From the NCBI RefSeq assembly GCF_026241105.1, contig NZ_JAPFFT010000023.1, positions 1 to 64,000 on the forward strand: a stretch of DNA of 64,000 nt, written 5' to 3'. Made by a program: the position numbers and the translations under genes. This DNA is from Arthrobacter rhizophilus (GTDB lineage: Bacteria > Actinomycetota > Actinomycetes > Actinomycetales > Micrococcaceae). Positions 25,772 to 35,246 of the stretch are shown piece after piece (the stretch's first letter is position 1; each line of letters starts with the position of its first letter). The notes below the pieces were generated by a model that saw only the letters and a program-made list of their open reading frames with translations, was not told the DNA's origin and ran no database searches.

Positions 25772-25867
25772 GCCTTTTGCGGGTTCCGGGCGTAAAATTG
25801 GCCTCACTGGAACCACTCAGCTCCAACCGCACGGCTGGACCTCGCAGCGGGGAAGGAGGTGGGAATT

Positions 25868-26071
25868 GTGGGACATGCACTCGATGGCTTTATGAAGGTG
25901 ACAGATCGACTGCGTTTCTGGTTCGGCCCGGCGACGCGGGGCGACATTGATACGCCCGTAGTCCACAAGCATGACGACTTCGAAACGGCGTCCGAAGAAG
26001 ACCTGGGGCATTTCGTCGTCGAAACAGACGACCAGGGCCACCACTACGGAATCCGCAAGGAAGACTCCTGA
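25868..26071 (+). CDS. small conserved protein, paralogue of 25434-25658
   Basis: A 67-aa protein starting at the GTG at 25868, eight bases after a strong AGGAGG. A GTG at 25859 lies inside that ribosome site and is rejected. The N-terminal GFMKVTDRLRFWFGPA matches the neighbouring paralogue, and the C-terminal half is acidic (FETASEEDLGHFVVETDDQG) with an HHYGIRK end. The function is unknown. The two copies flank a 30-bp tandem duplication, so the pair may have arisen by local duplication. Confidence 0.7.
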   Translation: MGHALDGFMKVTDRLRFWFGPATRGDIDTPVVHKHDDFETASEEDLGHFVVETDDQGHHYGIRKEDS

Positions 26072-26213
26072 GGCCGCGTTGCGGCCACTAGCCGTAGGAG
26101 AACGAAAGAACCGGAGCGTGAGCCCCGGTTCTTTCGCGTCTAAGTACTTCAGATCCCGACGGCGGGTGCCCGACTGTGCGTTCCCGGCGGCGGTGCCCGA
26201 CCGCGGAGGCCGG

Positions 26214-27560
26214 CTAGCGGCCGGTGCCGCCGTAGACGGTTGCCTCGGCTTCGCCGTCGAGCTCGAACGCCTTATGGATGGCGCGCACGGCGTCGTCCAG
26301 CAGATCGGCGTGGGTGACCACGGAGATGCGGATTTCCGAGGTGGAGATCATGTTGATGTTGATGCCTGCGTCCGAAAGCGCCTTGAAGAACGTGGCGGAG
26401 ACGCCCGGGTGCGAACGCATACCGGCGCCGATCAGGGAAAGCTTGCCGACGTTTTCGTTGTACTCGATGCTTTCGAAGCCGATTTCCGGCTGCGCGGCAC
26501 GGAGGGCAGTGAGGGCGTCGGCGCCTTCCACGATTGGCAGCGTGAAGGAAATGTCGGTGCGGCCGGTGCCGTGAGTGGACACGTTCTGAACGATCATGTC
26601 GATGTTCGAGTGTGCCTTGGCGATGACCTGGAAAATTGCGGCGGCCTTGCCGGGGATGTCCGGGACGCCGACTACGGTGACCTTGGCTTCTGAACGGTCG
26701 TGTGCAACGCCGGAGATGATTGGCTGCTCCAAGGCAACTCCCTCTTGAATCGTGATCTTGTCATCGGCGCTGGGCAGGACCCAGGTGCCTTCGTTGTGGC
26801 TGAATGAGGAACGGACGTGCAGTGGCACACCAAAGCGGCGAGCATATTCCACGCAGCGCAAGTGCAGGATCTTGGCACCGGAGGCTGCCAATTCCAGCAT
26901 TTCCTCGCTGGAGATACGGTCGATCTTTTGTGCCGTCGAGACCACGCGCGGGTCCGCCGTGTAGATGCCGTCGACGTCCGTGTAGATCTCACAGACATCG
27001 GCTTCCAGTGCGGCGGCGAGAGCCACCGCAGTGGTATCGGATCCGCCGCGGCCAAGGGTGGTGATTTCCTTGGTGCTGTGGCTCATGCCCTGGAAGCCGG
27101 CCACGATGGCGATATGTCCCTTGTCCAGGGCAGTGCGGATGCGGTGGGGGTCGACGTCGATAATGCGGGCCTTGCCGTGGATGCCGTCCGTGATCATGCC
27201 GGCCTGTGAGCCTGTGAACGACTGGGCGGAGGCGCCGAACTTGTTGATGGCCATGGCCAGCAGGGCCATGGAGATGCGCTCGCCTGCGGAAAGGAGCATG
27301 TCCATTTCGCGGGCGGGAGCGGAATCGGTGACTTGGGCAGCGAGGTCCAGGAGCTCGTCCGTGGTGTCGCCCATGGCCGAAACCACCACAACAACCTCGT
27401 TGCCGGCCTTTTGTGCGTCAACCACGCGGCGGGCAACACGCTTGATGCCTTCGGCGTCGGACACCGAGGAGCCACCGAACTTCTGCACGATCAGCTGCTT
27501 CGTGATGGCAGTCTGAGCGGACAAGTCTTCGGTTTTCACATCGGTAGTGGGCAAACTCAT
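26214..27560 (-). CDS. lysC: aspartate kinase
   Basis: A 448-aa enzyme that phosphorylates aspartate, the first step towards lysine, threonine and methionine. The kinase motif is KFGGSSV (27-33), with the family block [15 protein letters not shown] and [16 protein letters not shown]. Two ACT domains occupy about residues 285-440 ([19 protein letters not shown] and [19 protein letters not shown]) and should give feedback inhibition by end products. An internal start for a beta subunit is possible, as in other actinobacteria. The asd gene that often follows is absent here. Confidence 0.96.
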   Translation of the reverse strand: MSLPTTDVKTEDLSAQTAITKQLIVQKFGGSSVSDAEGIKRVARRVVDAQKAGNEVVVVVSAMGDTTDELLDLAAQVTDSAPAREMDMLLSAGERISMALLAMAINKFGASAQSFTGSQAGMITDGIHGKARIIDVDPHRIRTALDKGHIAIVAGFQGMSHSTKEITTLGRGGSDTTAVALAAALEADVCEIYTDVDGIYTADPRVVSTAQKIDRISSEEMLELAASGAKILHLRCVEYARRFGVPLHVRSSFSHNEGTWVLPSADDKITIQEGVALEQPIISGVAHDRSEAKVTVVGVPDIPGKAAAIFQVIAKAHSNIDMIVQNVSTHGTGRTDISFTLPIVEGADALTALRAAQPEIGFESIEYNENVGKLSLIGAGMRSHPGVSATFFKALSDAGININMISTSEIRISVVTHADLLDDAVRAIHKAFELDGEAEATVYGGTGR

Positions 27561-27811
27561 GCGCGCACCCTCACTGCATCAATTGGGGATCATACGTTGC
27601 TTGGCCAGATAACGGCACGGCTACGTAGCTTATTTGGCCAGTTTATCGCCGGGCGCCGCGGGCAGGGGAATTGTGACCAAATCTCGGCCTTGGGGTGGAT
27701 GTCCGGCCGTTTCAGCGTGGCGTACGATCAAGAAATACGCAGCCTGAGGGCACGTGGGCTCGCAGGAAGTGAAGCGTACTTATACTGTCTGGGGGAACAG
27801 GTGAGTGGAGC

Positions 27812-28768
27812 ATGTCCATAACTGAAAGTTCAAACCTCCCGGGGAGTGTTGCCCTCGGCGTATCCGCGGTAGGCGTCTCACGCCGCTTCGGTACGGTCCA
27901 TGCAGTGGAGCACATCGATTTCCACGCGCCGGCCGGGAAGGTCACGGCGCTCATCGGTCCCAACGGGGCTGGCAAGACGACGCTCCTGCTCATGCTGGCC
28001 TCACTTCTTCGCCCCGACTCAGGGACCATCCGGATTGACGGCCTGGATCCACTCCGGGACAGCGCCGCCGTGCGGCTTCGGATCGGCTGGATGCCGGACA
28101 CCCTGGGGGTGTGGGAATCCTTGACCGCGAGGGAAATCCTGGTCCAGATGGCCCGCTTCTACCGTCTGCCCAACGCCGGTATCGGCCAGCGTGTGGACGA
28201 GCTGCTCGAACTCGTCCGCTTGGATGCACTTGCTGGCCAGCCCGCGCGGGTGCTCTCCCGGGGTCAACAGCAGCGGCTTAGCTTGGCCCGAGCCCTCATC
28301 CACGATCCCTCCGTGCTCCTTCTCGACGAGCCAGCTTCCGGCCTTGATCCGGGATCCAGGGTGGAGCTTCGGAACCTGCTGCGCCGCCTCGCGGGGGCCG
28401 GGAAAGCCGTGGTGGTTTCCTCCCACGTCCTCAGTGAGCTGGACGAAATCGCAGACGGTGCGGTGTTCGTCAACCAAGGACGCACTGTGAAACAGCAGAC
28501 CCTCGAGGAGGCGGCGCGGCAAGGCCGCCGCTACGCGATCACGGCCCTCGACAACCAGGCCCTCGCGGCAAAGCTCAGCGAGCTGAACCTGGAATATCGC
28601 GTGGAGGCAGGCCTCCATCCGTCGGTCACCTTGCTGTTGACGCACGACGACGGCGCTGCGGCCCTCCTCCGGGACCTCGTCACGGCCGGCATCGAGGTAG
28701 TTTCTTTCGCGCCGGCCGCAGGCGCCCTCGAAGAGACCTACATGAACCTGGAAACGGAGCGACGGTGA
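27812..28768 (+). CDS. ABC transporter ATP-binding protein
   Basis: A 318-aa ATPase of the ABC-2 exporter type. Walker A is GPNGAGKTT (about residues 50-58), the signature is LSRGQQQRLSLARAL, Walker B is VLLLDEPASGLDP and the H-loop is VVVSSHVLSEL. The last 90 residues form a DrrA-like C-terminal domain. It is coupled to the permease by a GTGA overlap. A -10-like TATACT at 27781 lies 31 bases before the start. The substrate is unknown. Confidence 0.92.
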   Translation: MSITESSNLPGSVALGVSAVGVSRRFGTVHAVEHIDFHAPAGKVTALIGPNGAGKTTLLLMLASLLRPDSGTIRIDGLDPLRDSAAVRLRIGWMPDTLGVWESLTAREILVQMARFYRLPNAGIGQRVDELLELVRLDALAGQPARVLSRGQQQRLSLARALIHDPSVLLLDEPASGLDPGSRVELRNLLRRLAGAGKAVVVSSHVLSELDEIADGAVFVNQGRTVKQQTLEEAARQGRRYAITALDNQALAAKLSELNLEYRVEAGLHPSVTLLLTHDDGAAALLRDLVTAGIEVVSFAPAAGALEETYMNLETERR

Positions 28769-29946
28769 GCAACGTGACTGAAACCGTGCCGGGTCCAGCG
28801 GGACCGCAGGGAACTACGGGCGGCGGGAACGCCGTCGTCGGCTATCTCAGCGGGATCCGCGACGTCGTGGTCCTTGAGATGAAACAACGGCTGCGCTCCC
28901 GCGGCTGGTACATCATGTTGGGCATCTGGTTCGTGGTCATCGCGGTAGTGACGTGGCTGACTTGGGCCGCCTGGAGCGCCTCCGCCGGAATCCAGCGTTC
29001 GATGCCCTCGTCCGGGATGTCAATGCAAAGCGGACCGGGATCCGCGATCTTCGAAGCGGTCCTGGTTTTTGTGCTGCTCTTTGCCTTGCTGGTGGCTCCG
29101 GCATTGTCCGCAAATGCCGTCAATGGGGACCGCGCCGGCGGCACGCTGGCTATCCTGCAGGTGACGTTGCTTACCCCGGGACAGATACTTTGGGGCAAGT
29201 TCCTGGCGGCGTGGCTAGCGGCACTTGCCTTCTTGGTAACCAGTATCCCGTTCCTAGTCTTCGGCCTGGTCCAGGGCGGCCTGTCTCCCGGCCACATCCT
29301 GGTGTCCCTACTCATGTTGGGAGTGGAGATCGCGATTGTCTGTGGCATCGGCGTGGGAATTTCCGCGCTCGCGGGCCGGCCGCTCTTTTCGATCGTCGTG
29401 AGCTATCTGACGGTTGCCGGCCTGGTGGTCCTGTCCCTGATCGCTTTTGGCTTGGGTATGCAGTTGACACAGGAATCCGTCATGGTGGATGAACCCGGTC
29501 CGTCCATGGCGTACATCCCGCCCTCTGCTTCCGGGGGTCCGCAGTCAATCCCTTGCAGGCCGGTGCAGCAAACAGTGTTCCATACCGAACGCGTGGCGCT
29601 GGTGCTGGCCATCAACCCGTTCGTGGTGGTGGCGGACGCCATTCCCTACCCGGAGCGGGACAGCGCGAATTCCATGCTTGGCGCCGGGATGCTCGAGGGC
29701 ATCAGCCAAGGCACACGGCAAGCACTGGCCGGCCCCAGGCTGCCGTTTTCCCCTTGTGTCGACGGGGTGTACCAGCCGCAGAACCAGCAGTTGCAGAACC
29801 AGTACCAGTACCTGCAACAGACCACACCAGTGTGGCCCCTCGGGCTGAGCATGCAGCTGGTGCTGGCAGGGTTGCTCATGTGGCTCGGGTGGCGAGCGCT
29901 ACGGACGCCTGCAAACCGGCTGGCCCGAGGCACTCGGATCGCTTAG
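28765..29946 (+). CDS. ABC-2 type transporter permease
   Basis: A 393-aa membrane protein starting with GTG on the ATPase stop. The first span (about residues 45-68, WYIMLGIWFVVIAVVTWLTW) is followed by an extracellular loop, four central spans (about 93-235), a large Pro/Gln-rich external domain with two conserved-looking Cys, and a final span before a basic tail. This is the ABC-2 layout for export of lipids, peptides or drugs. No substrate clue is present. Confidence 0.88.
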   Translation: MSNVTETVPGPAGPQGTTGGGNAVVGYLSGIRDVVVLEMKQRLRSRGWYIMLGIWFVVIAVVTWLTWAAWSASAGIQRSMPSSGMSMQSGPGSAIFEAVLVFVLLFALLVAPALSANAVNGDRAGGTLAILQVTLLTPGQILWGKFLAAWLAALAFLVTSIPFLVFGLVQGGLSPGHILVSLLMLGVEIAIVCGIGVGISALAGRPLFSIVVSYLTVAGLVVLSLIAFGLGMQLTQESVMVDEPGPSMAYIPPSASGGPQSIPCRPVQQTVFHTERVALVLAINPFVVVADAIPYPERDSANSMLGAGMLEGISQGTRQALAGPRLPFSPCVDGVYQPQNQQLQNQYQYLQQTTPVWPLGLSMQLVLAGLLMWLGWRALRTPANRLARGTRIA

Positions 29947-30029
29947 GCCGGATTTGGACTGGTCCCGCGGCGTGCAAGGGTGCGCGCAGGGAACCGCGCG
30001 AGGCCGCGTCGGTTAGCTGAAGCGGGTTT

Positions 30030-30629
30030 TTACATGAGCGCGTTGCGGCGGCCCTCGAAGGCCCTTCCGAGGGTAACTTCGTCCGCGTACTCCAGATCTC
30101 CGCCCACCGGGAGGCCGGAAGCGAGCCTGGTGACGATGATGCCGATCGACTTCAACATGCGGGCCAGGTAGGTGGCTGTCGCTTCGCCTTCAAGGTTGGG
30201 GTCGGTCGCGATGATGATTTCCTGGATGGCGCCATCGTTGAGCCTGGTGAGGAGTTCCCGGATGCGGAGCTGCTCCGGCCCGATGCCGGCGATCGGATTG
30301 ATGGCGCCGCCCAGCACGTGATAGCGGCCGCGGAAAGACCGCGTGCGTTCCACAGCCAGAACATCCTTGGATTCTTCGACAACGCAGATCACGGAGGGAT
30401 CGCGGCGCGGATCGCGGCAGATGTTGCACAGCTCCTGCTCGGTGACGTTGCCGCAGACCGTGCAGAACTTCACCCGTTCCTTGACCGTGGTGATGGCCGC
30501 GACCAGTCGCTTCATGTCCTCGGGATCGGCCTCAAGGATGTGGAAGGCAAGACGCTGCGCCGATTTTGGCCCGACGCCCGGGAGCCGGCCGAGCTCGTCG
30601 ATCAGCTCTTGTACTGCGCCTTCGTACAC
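30030..30629 (-). CDS. recR: recombination mediator RecR
   Basis: A 199-aa protein of the RecFOR pathway, which loads RecA on gapped DNA. The start [20 protein letters not shown] is the standard RecR helix-hairpin-helix. A zinc finger has Cys56, 59, 68 and 71, and a Toprim domain begins at [15 protein letters not shown]. The GTG at 30629 is chosen because it gives the family length and has GAGG five bases upstream. The frame extends to 30776 without support. It lies downstream of dnaX in the usual gene order, with a 164-base gap containing GGTTCCA repeats. Confidence 0.95.
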   Translation of the reverse strand: MYEGAVQELIDELGRLPGVGPKSAQRLAFHILEADPEDMKRLVAAITTVKERVKFCTVCGNVTEQELCNICRDPRRDPSVICVVEESKDVLAVERTRSFRGRYHVLGGAINPIAGIGPEQLRIRELLTRLNDGAIQEIIIATDPNLEGEATATYLARMLKSIGIIVTRLASGLPVGGDLEYADEVTLGRAFEGRRNALM

Positions 30630-30793
30630 AATGTCCTCGTTCGTTCTATGCGCGCCCATTGTTGTTGTGCGGGCGTCGCGGTTTGGTGGCACCTTGCTGA
30701 GGTGCCGGAGGGTTCGCAACGGTGGTTCCATGGGGTTCCATCGGGTTCCACAGGGAATACCGCGCAATCCACGCAAGATGTTGTTTCCGGCCG

Positions 30794-33700
30794 TTAGCCG
30801 CGCATCAAGGGAGTGCCGTCCAGCGACCTTTCTTCCAGTAGCTTCCCGCCCAGAATACGCTCGACGGCGGCTCGCCCAAAGACTCCGGACTCCTCGATCG
30901 TCTCGTCGTCGGCACTCGGGATATCTTCCACCACGACGCCGGAAGCGGCTGCAGCCCGTGCCGGCGCCTTCTCGCGCCCGGCCATGGCTTCGGGACTGTT
31001 CGAAAGCCGTTGGTAGAGGCTTTGCTTCCCGGTTCCCGAAGGCGCCGATACTGGCGTTTGGGCAGTCGCTGGAACCTGGGCCGTGGACAGCGCGAGTCCT
31101 ACCGCCGAATGTCGGGTTTCGTCTCCGGGCGTTGCGGCTGCTGGCGTGGAAGCCGGTGCCGAAGCCTGCGGCTGGCTTGGAATCTGTGCGGCCGCGGGTT
31201 CATAGGCGGGACTTGCGGTTGCTGCCCCTGATGGAGGGGTTTGCCCGGAGGCTGAGTTGCCTGAAGCCCCAGCGCCAACGTTGGATTCGGTGCTGACCAC
31301 CCAAGAACCGGGTGCGTGCTCGACAGCCTTGGACCAAGGATCTTCCGGGGCCTCGGGCTTCTTCTTTACGGGAGTGGCTTGGGGTGAGCGCTTGCTTGTT
31401 GCCGCAGGGCTGCCGGTGGTCGAACCGTTCAGCCCTGGAGCCGCGGCTGGAGACATGGCGACCTGCGGAACGGCGGCTTGCGGAACGGCGGCTTGCGGAA
31501 CGGCGGCTTGCGGAACGGCGGCTTGCGGCGCGGACGTCCCTGCCGCGGGCATAGCGGCGAGGCCCAGGGGTGCCGATGGCACCCAATCCATCGGCGGTTC
31601 TTCGTCGAGCGGGGGAGCGTCCTCGTCCCGCGGGGGACCCCAATCGTCGTCCGAATACGAGTAGTCCATACCCGGGTCGGCGCTTGGGGTCGCGAGTGCA
31701 GCTGTGGCCGAAACCGGGGCGGGCACCTCCGGGGACGCGATGGCTGCCGCTGCGGGCGACACAATGGCTGCCGCTACAGCCGGCCGCTGCTCGGCGGAAA
31801 CTGGTTGGTTGGCCGGAGCGGCGTCTGGTGCCTGAGCCGGTAGTGACCCCTGAACCTGTGCGGACGCCTCGCCAATGGTCGAAGGAGCCTGCCCAGAAGT
31901 TGCCTGCCCGGAGGTTGCCGGAGCGGCGTCTGGTGCCTGCACTGCTGGTGCGGGTGCTAGGACCTGTGACGCGTCATCCTTGCCCGCTTCAGGGGCGGCA
32001 GCGGCGCTTTGCGTTGCAGGGGCAAGTCCCCATGCGCTATCCACGGCGGACGACGCTGTTGGAGAGGCGCCTCCGGTTACGGGGGGCGCCGGGTCAGCCG
32101 GTGCTTTTGGGTCTGGCTCAGAGCTACCTGAGCTGTTGCCGCCGACGACGGAGGTGATTTGGCAGTCGATGCCGATCGTTTTGTGGATGGCTTGGCGAAG
32201 GTTTTCGGCGTGGTCCGCCCGGTTGAAGGCGCTCGCAAGGCCGTCAGTGCTGAATGCCAGGGTCAGAAGTTGGCCGTCGAACTGTGCCACCTGCGCGTTG
32301 GCTCCAACCAAAGCCCAGCTGCTGCGCTTGATCTTGGTCAGCGTCTGGAGGATCTCGGGCCAAGCGCGACGGATGACCTCGACGTCGGCGCCACCGGTAG
32401 AGGGACGAGGGGCCAGCGCGGGCGCTGACGCTGATGCCCGGGTTGGCGCGGGTGCTTGGCTTGCCGCTTGTGCCGCTGCAGGTTGGGGGCGTTCCTGCTC
32501 GAGTGGCGGTGGAACCGCTGGTGCTTGGCTTGGCGCGGGTGCTTCGGCAACGGGCTGCTCGGTACGGCTCGCGGCAGGTACGGGCGTATGCGTGGCGGAT
32601 TCGGCAGCGGCACGGCTGGCCGGTTGCCTGGCCTCGTCCACGGGCCAGTCATTGGTGGACACGCGTGGCGGCGTGAGCTGGTCCCTCGACGGGTACTCGG
32701 AAACAGGCGGGGTTTCAGAAACAGGCCGGGTTTCAGCAATGGGTTGGGTTTCAGGAACCGGCCAGGCCCCGGGAACGGTCGGGGCGTCGGAAGCAGGAGC
32801 CTCAGCGACCGCCGGTACCCCGGACACTGGTGGGGTGGAAGCGGAACTGGCCGCCGCCGTCGTGCGTTCCGCTGGCCGTTCCACTTGGCGGGCAGGCGGG
32901 ACTGCGGCTACGGAGGGAACCGCGGTAACGGCAGGCGAACCTTGGGCTTCCGCCGTGGGGAGTGCCTCGCCGTAATTGAGTCGGCGTTCGACGCGGTCGA
33001 TCCGGGCGGCGATGCCACGTTCGGTCTGCTCGGAACTGGGCAGCAGGATCCGGGCGCAGAGCAGTTCGAGATGCAGCCGAGGTGAGGTGGCGCCGGTCAT
33101 TTCGGTGAGCGCGGTATTGGTGACGTCGGCGGCGCGGGAGAGTTCCGCGGCACCAAGGTTGTTGGCTTGGCTGCGCATGCGGGCAATCTGGTCCGCGGGC
33201 ATGCCACGGAGGATGGCTTGGGCGCTCTCCGGCATGGCCTGGACGATGATGAGATCGCGGAATCGCTCCAGCAAGTCCTCGACGAAGCGGCGGGGATCGT
33301 GCCCAGTTTGGATGACACGGTCCACGGCGCGGAAGACGGTGACGGAATCGGACGCGGCGATTGCCTCTACGACGTCGTCAAGCAGCGAAGCGTGCGTGTA
33401 TCCGAGAAGCGCGACGGCGAGTTCATAGTCCAGGCCGTTGGGTCCGGCACCGGCCATGAGTTGGTCCAGCACGGAGAGGGAGTCGCGCACCGAGCCGCCG
33501 CCGGCTCGGATAACGAGGGAGAGCACTCCGGGAGCAACGGGCACGTTTTCCTGTTGGCAGAGAAGCTCGAGGTACTGCATCAGGGGCTCGGGCGGCACCA
33601 GCCTGAAGGGGTAGTGGTGCGTGCGGGAGCGGATGGTGCCAATGACTTTGTCCGGCTCCGTGGTGGCGAAGATGAACTTGATGTGTTCCGGCGGCTCTTC

Positions 33701-34138
33701 AACGATCTTCAGCAGCGCGTTGAAACCCGCAGAGGTGACCATGTGGGCTTCGTCAATAATGAAGATCTTGTAGCGGTCCCGGACCGGGGCGAACGTGGCG
33801 CGCTCGCGGAGATCACGGGCATCATCCACGCCACCGTGGCTGGCGGCGTCGATCTCGATGACATCAAGGGATCCGGAGCCGCCACGAGCCAGCTCAACGC
33901 AGCTATTGCATTTGCCACAAGGTGTGTCCGTAGGGCCTTCGGCGCAGTTGAGGCAACGGGCCAGGATGCGGGCGGACGTGGTCTTTCCGCACCCGCGGGG
34001 ACCGGAGAAGAGGTAGGCGTGGTTGACGCGGTTCTTGCGCAGGGCCGTCATGAGCGGCTCCGTGACGTGTTCCTGCCCGATAACGTCCGCGAACGAATCC
34101 GGACGATATCTGCGGTAAAGAGCAGTAGTAACAGTCAC
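30794..34138 (-). CDS. dnaX: DNA polymerase III subunits gamma/tau
   Basis: An 1114-aa clamp-loader subunit. Walker A is GPRGCGKT (46-53), the zinc Cys are at about 65, 74, 77 and 80 ([11 protein letters not shown]), and the Walker B DEAH follows near 129. Domain III ends near 370. The rest is a very long Pro/Ala/Glu-rich tail, with a recognisable tau-like block near 570-660 ([20 protein letters not shown]). The tail contains four QAAVP repeats and one QVA, encoded by a 15-base tandem repeat near 31460-31530. Such length is seen in Micrococcaceae but is extreme for DnaX. Confidence 0.95.
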   Translation of the reverse strand: MTVTTALYRRYRPDSFADVIGQEHVTEPLMTALRKNRVNHAYLFSGPRGCGKTTSARILARCLNCAEGPTDTPCGKCNSCVELARGGSGSLDVIEIDAASHGGVDDARDLRERATFAPVRDRYKIFIIDEAHMVTSAGFNALLKIVEEPPEHIKFIFATTEPDKVIGTIRSRTHHYPFRLVPPEPLMQYLELLCQQENVPVAPGVLSLVIRAGGGSVRDSLSVLDQLMAGAGPNGLDYELAVALLGYTHASLLDDVVEAIAASDSVTVFRAVDRVIQTGHDPRRFVEDLLERFRDLIIVQAMPESAQAILRGMPADQIARMRSQANNLGAAELSRAADVTNTALTEMTGATSPRLHLELLCARILLPSSEQTERGIAARIDRVERRLNYGEALPTAEAQGSPAVTAVPSVAAVPPARQVERPAERTTAAASSASTPPVSGVPAVAEAPASDAPTVPGAWPVPETQPIAETRPVSETPPVSEYPSRDQLTPPRVSTNDWPVDEARQPASRAAAESATHTPVPAASRTEQPVAEAPAPSQAPAVPPPLEQERPQPAAAQAASQAPAPTRASASAPALAPRPSTGGADVEVIRRAWPEILQTLTKIKRSSWALVGANAQVAQFDGQLLTLAFSTDGLASAFNRADHAENLRQAIHKTIGIDCQITSVVGGNSSGSSEPDPKAPADPAPPVTGGASPTASSAVDSAWGLAPATQSAAAAPEAGKDDASQVLAPAPAVQAPDAAPATSGQATSGQAPSTIGEASAQVQGSLPAQAPDAAPANQPVSAEQRPAVAAAIVSPAAAAIASPEVPAPVSATAALATPSADPGMDYSYSDDDWGPPRDEDAPPLDEEPPMDWVPSAPLGLAAMPAAGTSAPQAAVPQAAVPQAAVPQAAVPQVAMSPAAAPGLNGSTTGSPAATSKRSPQATPVKKKPEAPEDPWSKAVEHAPGSWVVSTESNVGAGASGNSASGQTPPSGAATASPAYEPAAAQIPSQPQASAPASTPAAATPGDETRHSAVGLALSTAQVPATAQTPVSAPSGTGKQSLYQRLSNSPEAMAGREKAPARAAAASGVVVEDIPSADDETIEESGVFGRAAVERILGGKLLEERSLDGTPLMRG

Positions 34139-34174
34139 AGGGGAAACCTACCTATAGGGACTGACATTTAAATA

Positions 34175-34266
34175 AGAGACCCCTCATGCACCCGCCAGAG
34201 CCCATCTACCCTTGCTACCTTCCGGTCCTGGGGGAGTTCAACAGGATGACGCCACATGAGGGGCCG
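34175..34266 (-). ncRNA. ffs: small signal recognition particle RNA (4.5S type)
   Basis: On the minus strand the sequence contains the SRP core CAGGACCGGAAGGTAGCAAG with its GGAA loop, preceded by TGTTGAACTCCCC. The ends GGCCCCTCATG (5') and CATGAGGGGTC (3') pair to close the hairpin. A T-rich TCTCTTATTT follows. Position immediately upstream of dnaX is common in actinobacteria. The ends are approximate by a few bases. Confidence 0.9.
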
Positions 34267-34328
34267 TCGACAAGCTTACCCGAAGTTATCGAGCCCTCCG
34301 AATTCCGCGGGCAGGTCCCCTCGTGCTT

Positions 34329-34421
34329 CCTGGTTCCAGCGGACATGCCCCCTGTGAGAACCAGGGACTGGACATGTCCCCTTTGTGCCCCCTGGTTCCA
34401 GCGGACATGCCCCCTGTGAGA
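34329..34421. repeat. 62-bp-period direct repeat with GGACATG motifs
   Basis: An identical 31-base stretch starting CCTGGTTCCAGCGGACATGC occurs at 34329-34359 and 34391-34421. Around it, GGACATGTCC (34370) is palindromic, and GGACATATTGG (34433) and GGCATGTCC (34475) resemble it. The array fills the gap between the SRP RNA and the YqfO-like gene. Confidence 0.75.
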
Positions 34422-34487
34422 GCCAAGGAGTGGACATATTGGGATTATGTCCAGTGTGGGAGCGCAGGGGAGGGCATGTCCAGTGGA

Positions 34488-34811
34488 CTAGCGCCAACTG
34501 TTTACCGCCCAGGTCATAAAGGCCGGCTCCTCATAGGGGTGGGCTGAACGCAAGGCCTGCACCACGGCGTCGAGCACGTTTGCTTCGACCACGCACTCCA
34601 CCCGGACTTCCGCCACCGTCTCACCCTGTCCCACGGCTCCGATGAACGGCTGTGCTCCCGGCAATGGAGTGAAGCGTCCGGTGCCCGGGGTGGTGAAGGA
34701 ACAATGCGAATAGTCGCCGATTTTGCCGGCCCCGGCATCGCCGATGGCGACCAGCAAGCTCTCGCTGTGCGATACAGGGACGTAGACAACAAGGGCATGT
34801 AGTTGGCTCAT
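34488..34811 (-). CDS. free-standing YqfO/NIF3 insert-like (CutA/PII-like) domain protein
   Basis: A 107-aa protein, MSQLHALVVYVPVSHSESLL onward, with GKIGDYSHCSFTTPGTGRFT, then LPGAQPFIGAVGQGE and a final SAHPYEEPAFMTW. This is the PII/CutA-like domain normally inserted in NIF3-family proteins (YqfO), here alone. The conserved GDYSHCSF and HPYEEP motifs are intact. Small standalone versions are known in bacteria, with unknown role. The ATG at 34811 is used. Confidence 0.8.
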   Translation of the reverse strand: MSQLHALVVYVPVSHSESLLVAIGDAGAGKIGDYSHCSFTTPGTGRFTPLPGAQPFIGAVGQGETVAEVRVECVVEANVLDAVVQALRSAHPYEEPAFMTWAVNSWR

Positions 34812-35065
34812 GCCACCATCTTCCCAGCGGTCCGTCGAAAACAGGTCAGAGGACGGTTCTTGATCTCCATTGCCAAACCGAGGAACGGAGCGGACTATGG
34901 GTATGTACACCGATTGGGGCAATCTCAAGATTGTGAGCCGCAGGGCCTGGTTTCAGGGGCTGGACCCAGCAGCTCAACGGAGTGCCGGAGGAATGGACGC
35001 ATTGGGGGCGTCCATTTTTGCGTTTAAGGGCGCGAAAACCCCGGTCTGAGCCCCGGAAGTGCCGA

Positions 35066-35095
35066 TTGGGCGATGCCGAAAATCTCGGGTACAGT
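35066..35095 (+). promoter_or_regulatory. candidate promoter of tRNA-Ser
   Basis: TTGGGC (35066-35071) and TACAGT (35090-35095) are separated by 18 bases, with a start expected near 35102, 20 bases before the tRNA. Apart from this, 34812-35121 shows no gene. Confidence 0.5.
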
Positions 35096-35121
35096 GGAGT
35101 CTGCTTTTGATTCAGAAGCAT

Positions 35122-35206
35122 GGAGAATTCGCCTAGCGGCCTATGGCGCACGCCTGGAACGCGTGTTGGGTTAACGCCCTCGGGGGTTCAAATCCCCCAT
35201 TCTCCG
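35122..35206 (+). tRNA. tRNA-Ser (anticodon GGA)
   Basis: An 85-nt cloverleaf of class II. The acceptor GGAGAAT pairs with ATTCTCC. The anticodon loop CTGGAAC lies between ACGC and GCGT arms, giving GGA for UCC/UCU. A long variable arm (GTTGGGTTAACGCC region) and a T-loop GGTTCAAATCC follow, with discriminator G. CCA is not encoded. Confidence 0.97.
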
Positions 35207-35212
35207 CGTTTT

Positions 35213-35241
35213 GGCCCCGGTCTTTGGACCGGGGCCTTTTT
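35213..35241 (+). terminator. intrinsic terminator of tRNA-Ser
   Basis: GGCCCCGGTC pairs perfectly with GACCGGGGCC around TTTG and is followed by TTTTT. It may also end the convergent LysR gene, whose stop lies just beyond. Confidence 0.92.
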
Positions 35242-35246
35242 GCGTC

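Noticed and set aside
31460-31530. Tandem 15-base repeat as a regulatory array
   Set aside because: It is in frame within dnaX and encodes repeated QAAVP, so it is a protein low-complexity repeat.
34329-34421. CRISPR-like array
   Set aside because: Only two full copies at 62-base period, with related motifs inside the spacers and no cas genes.
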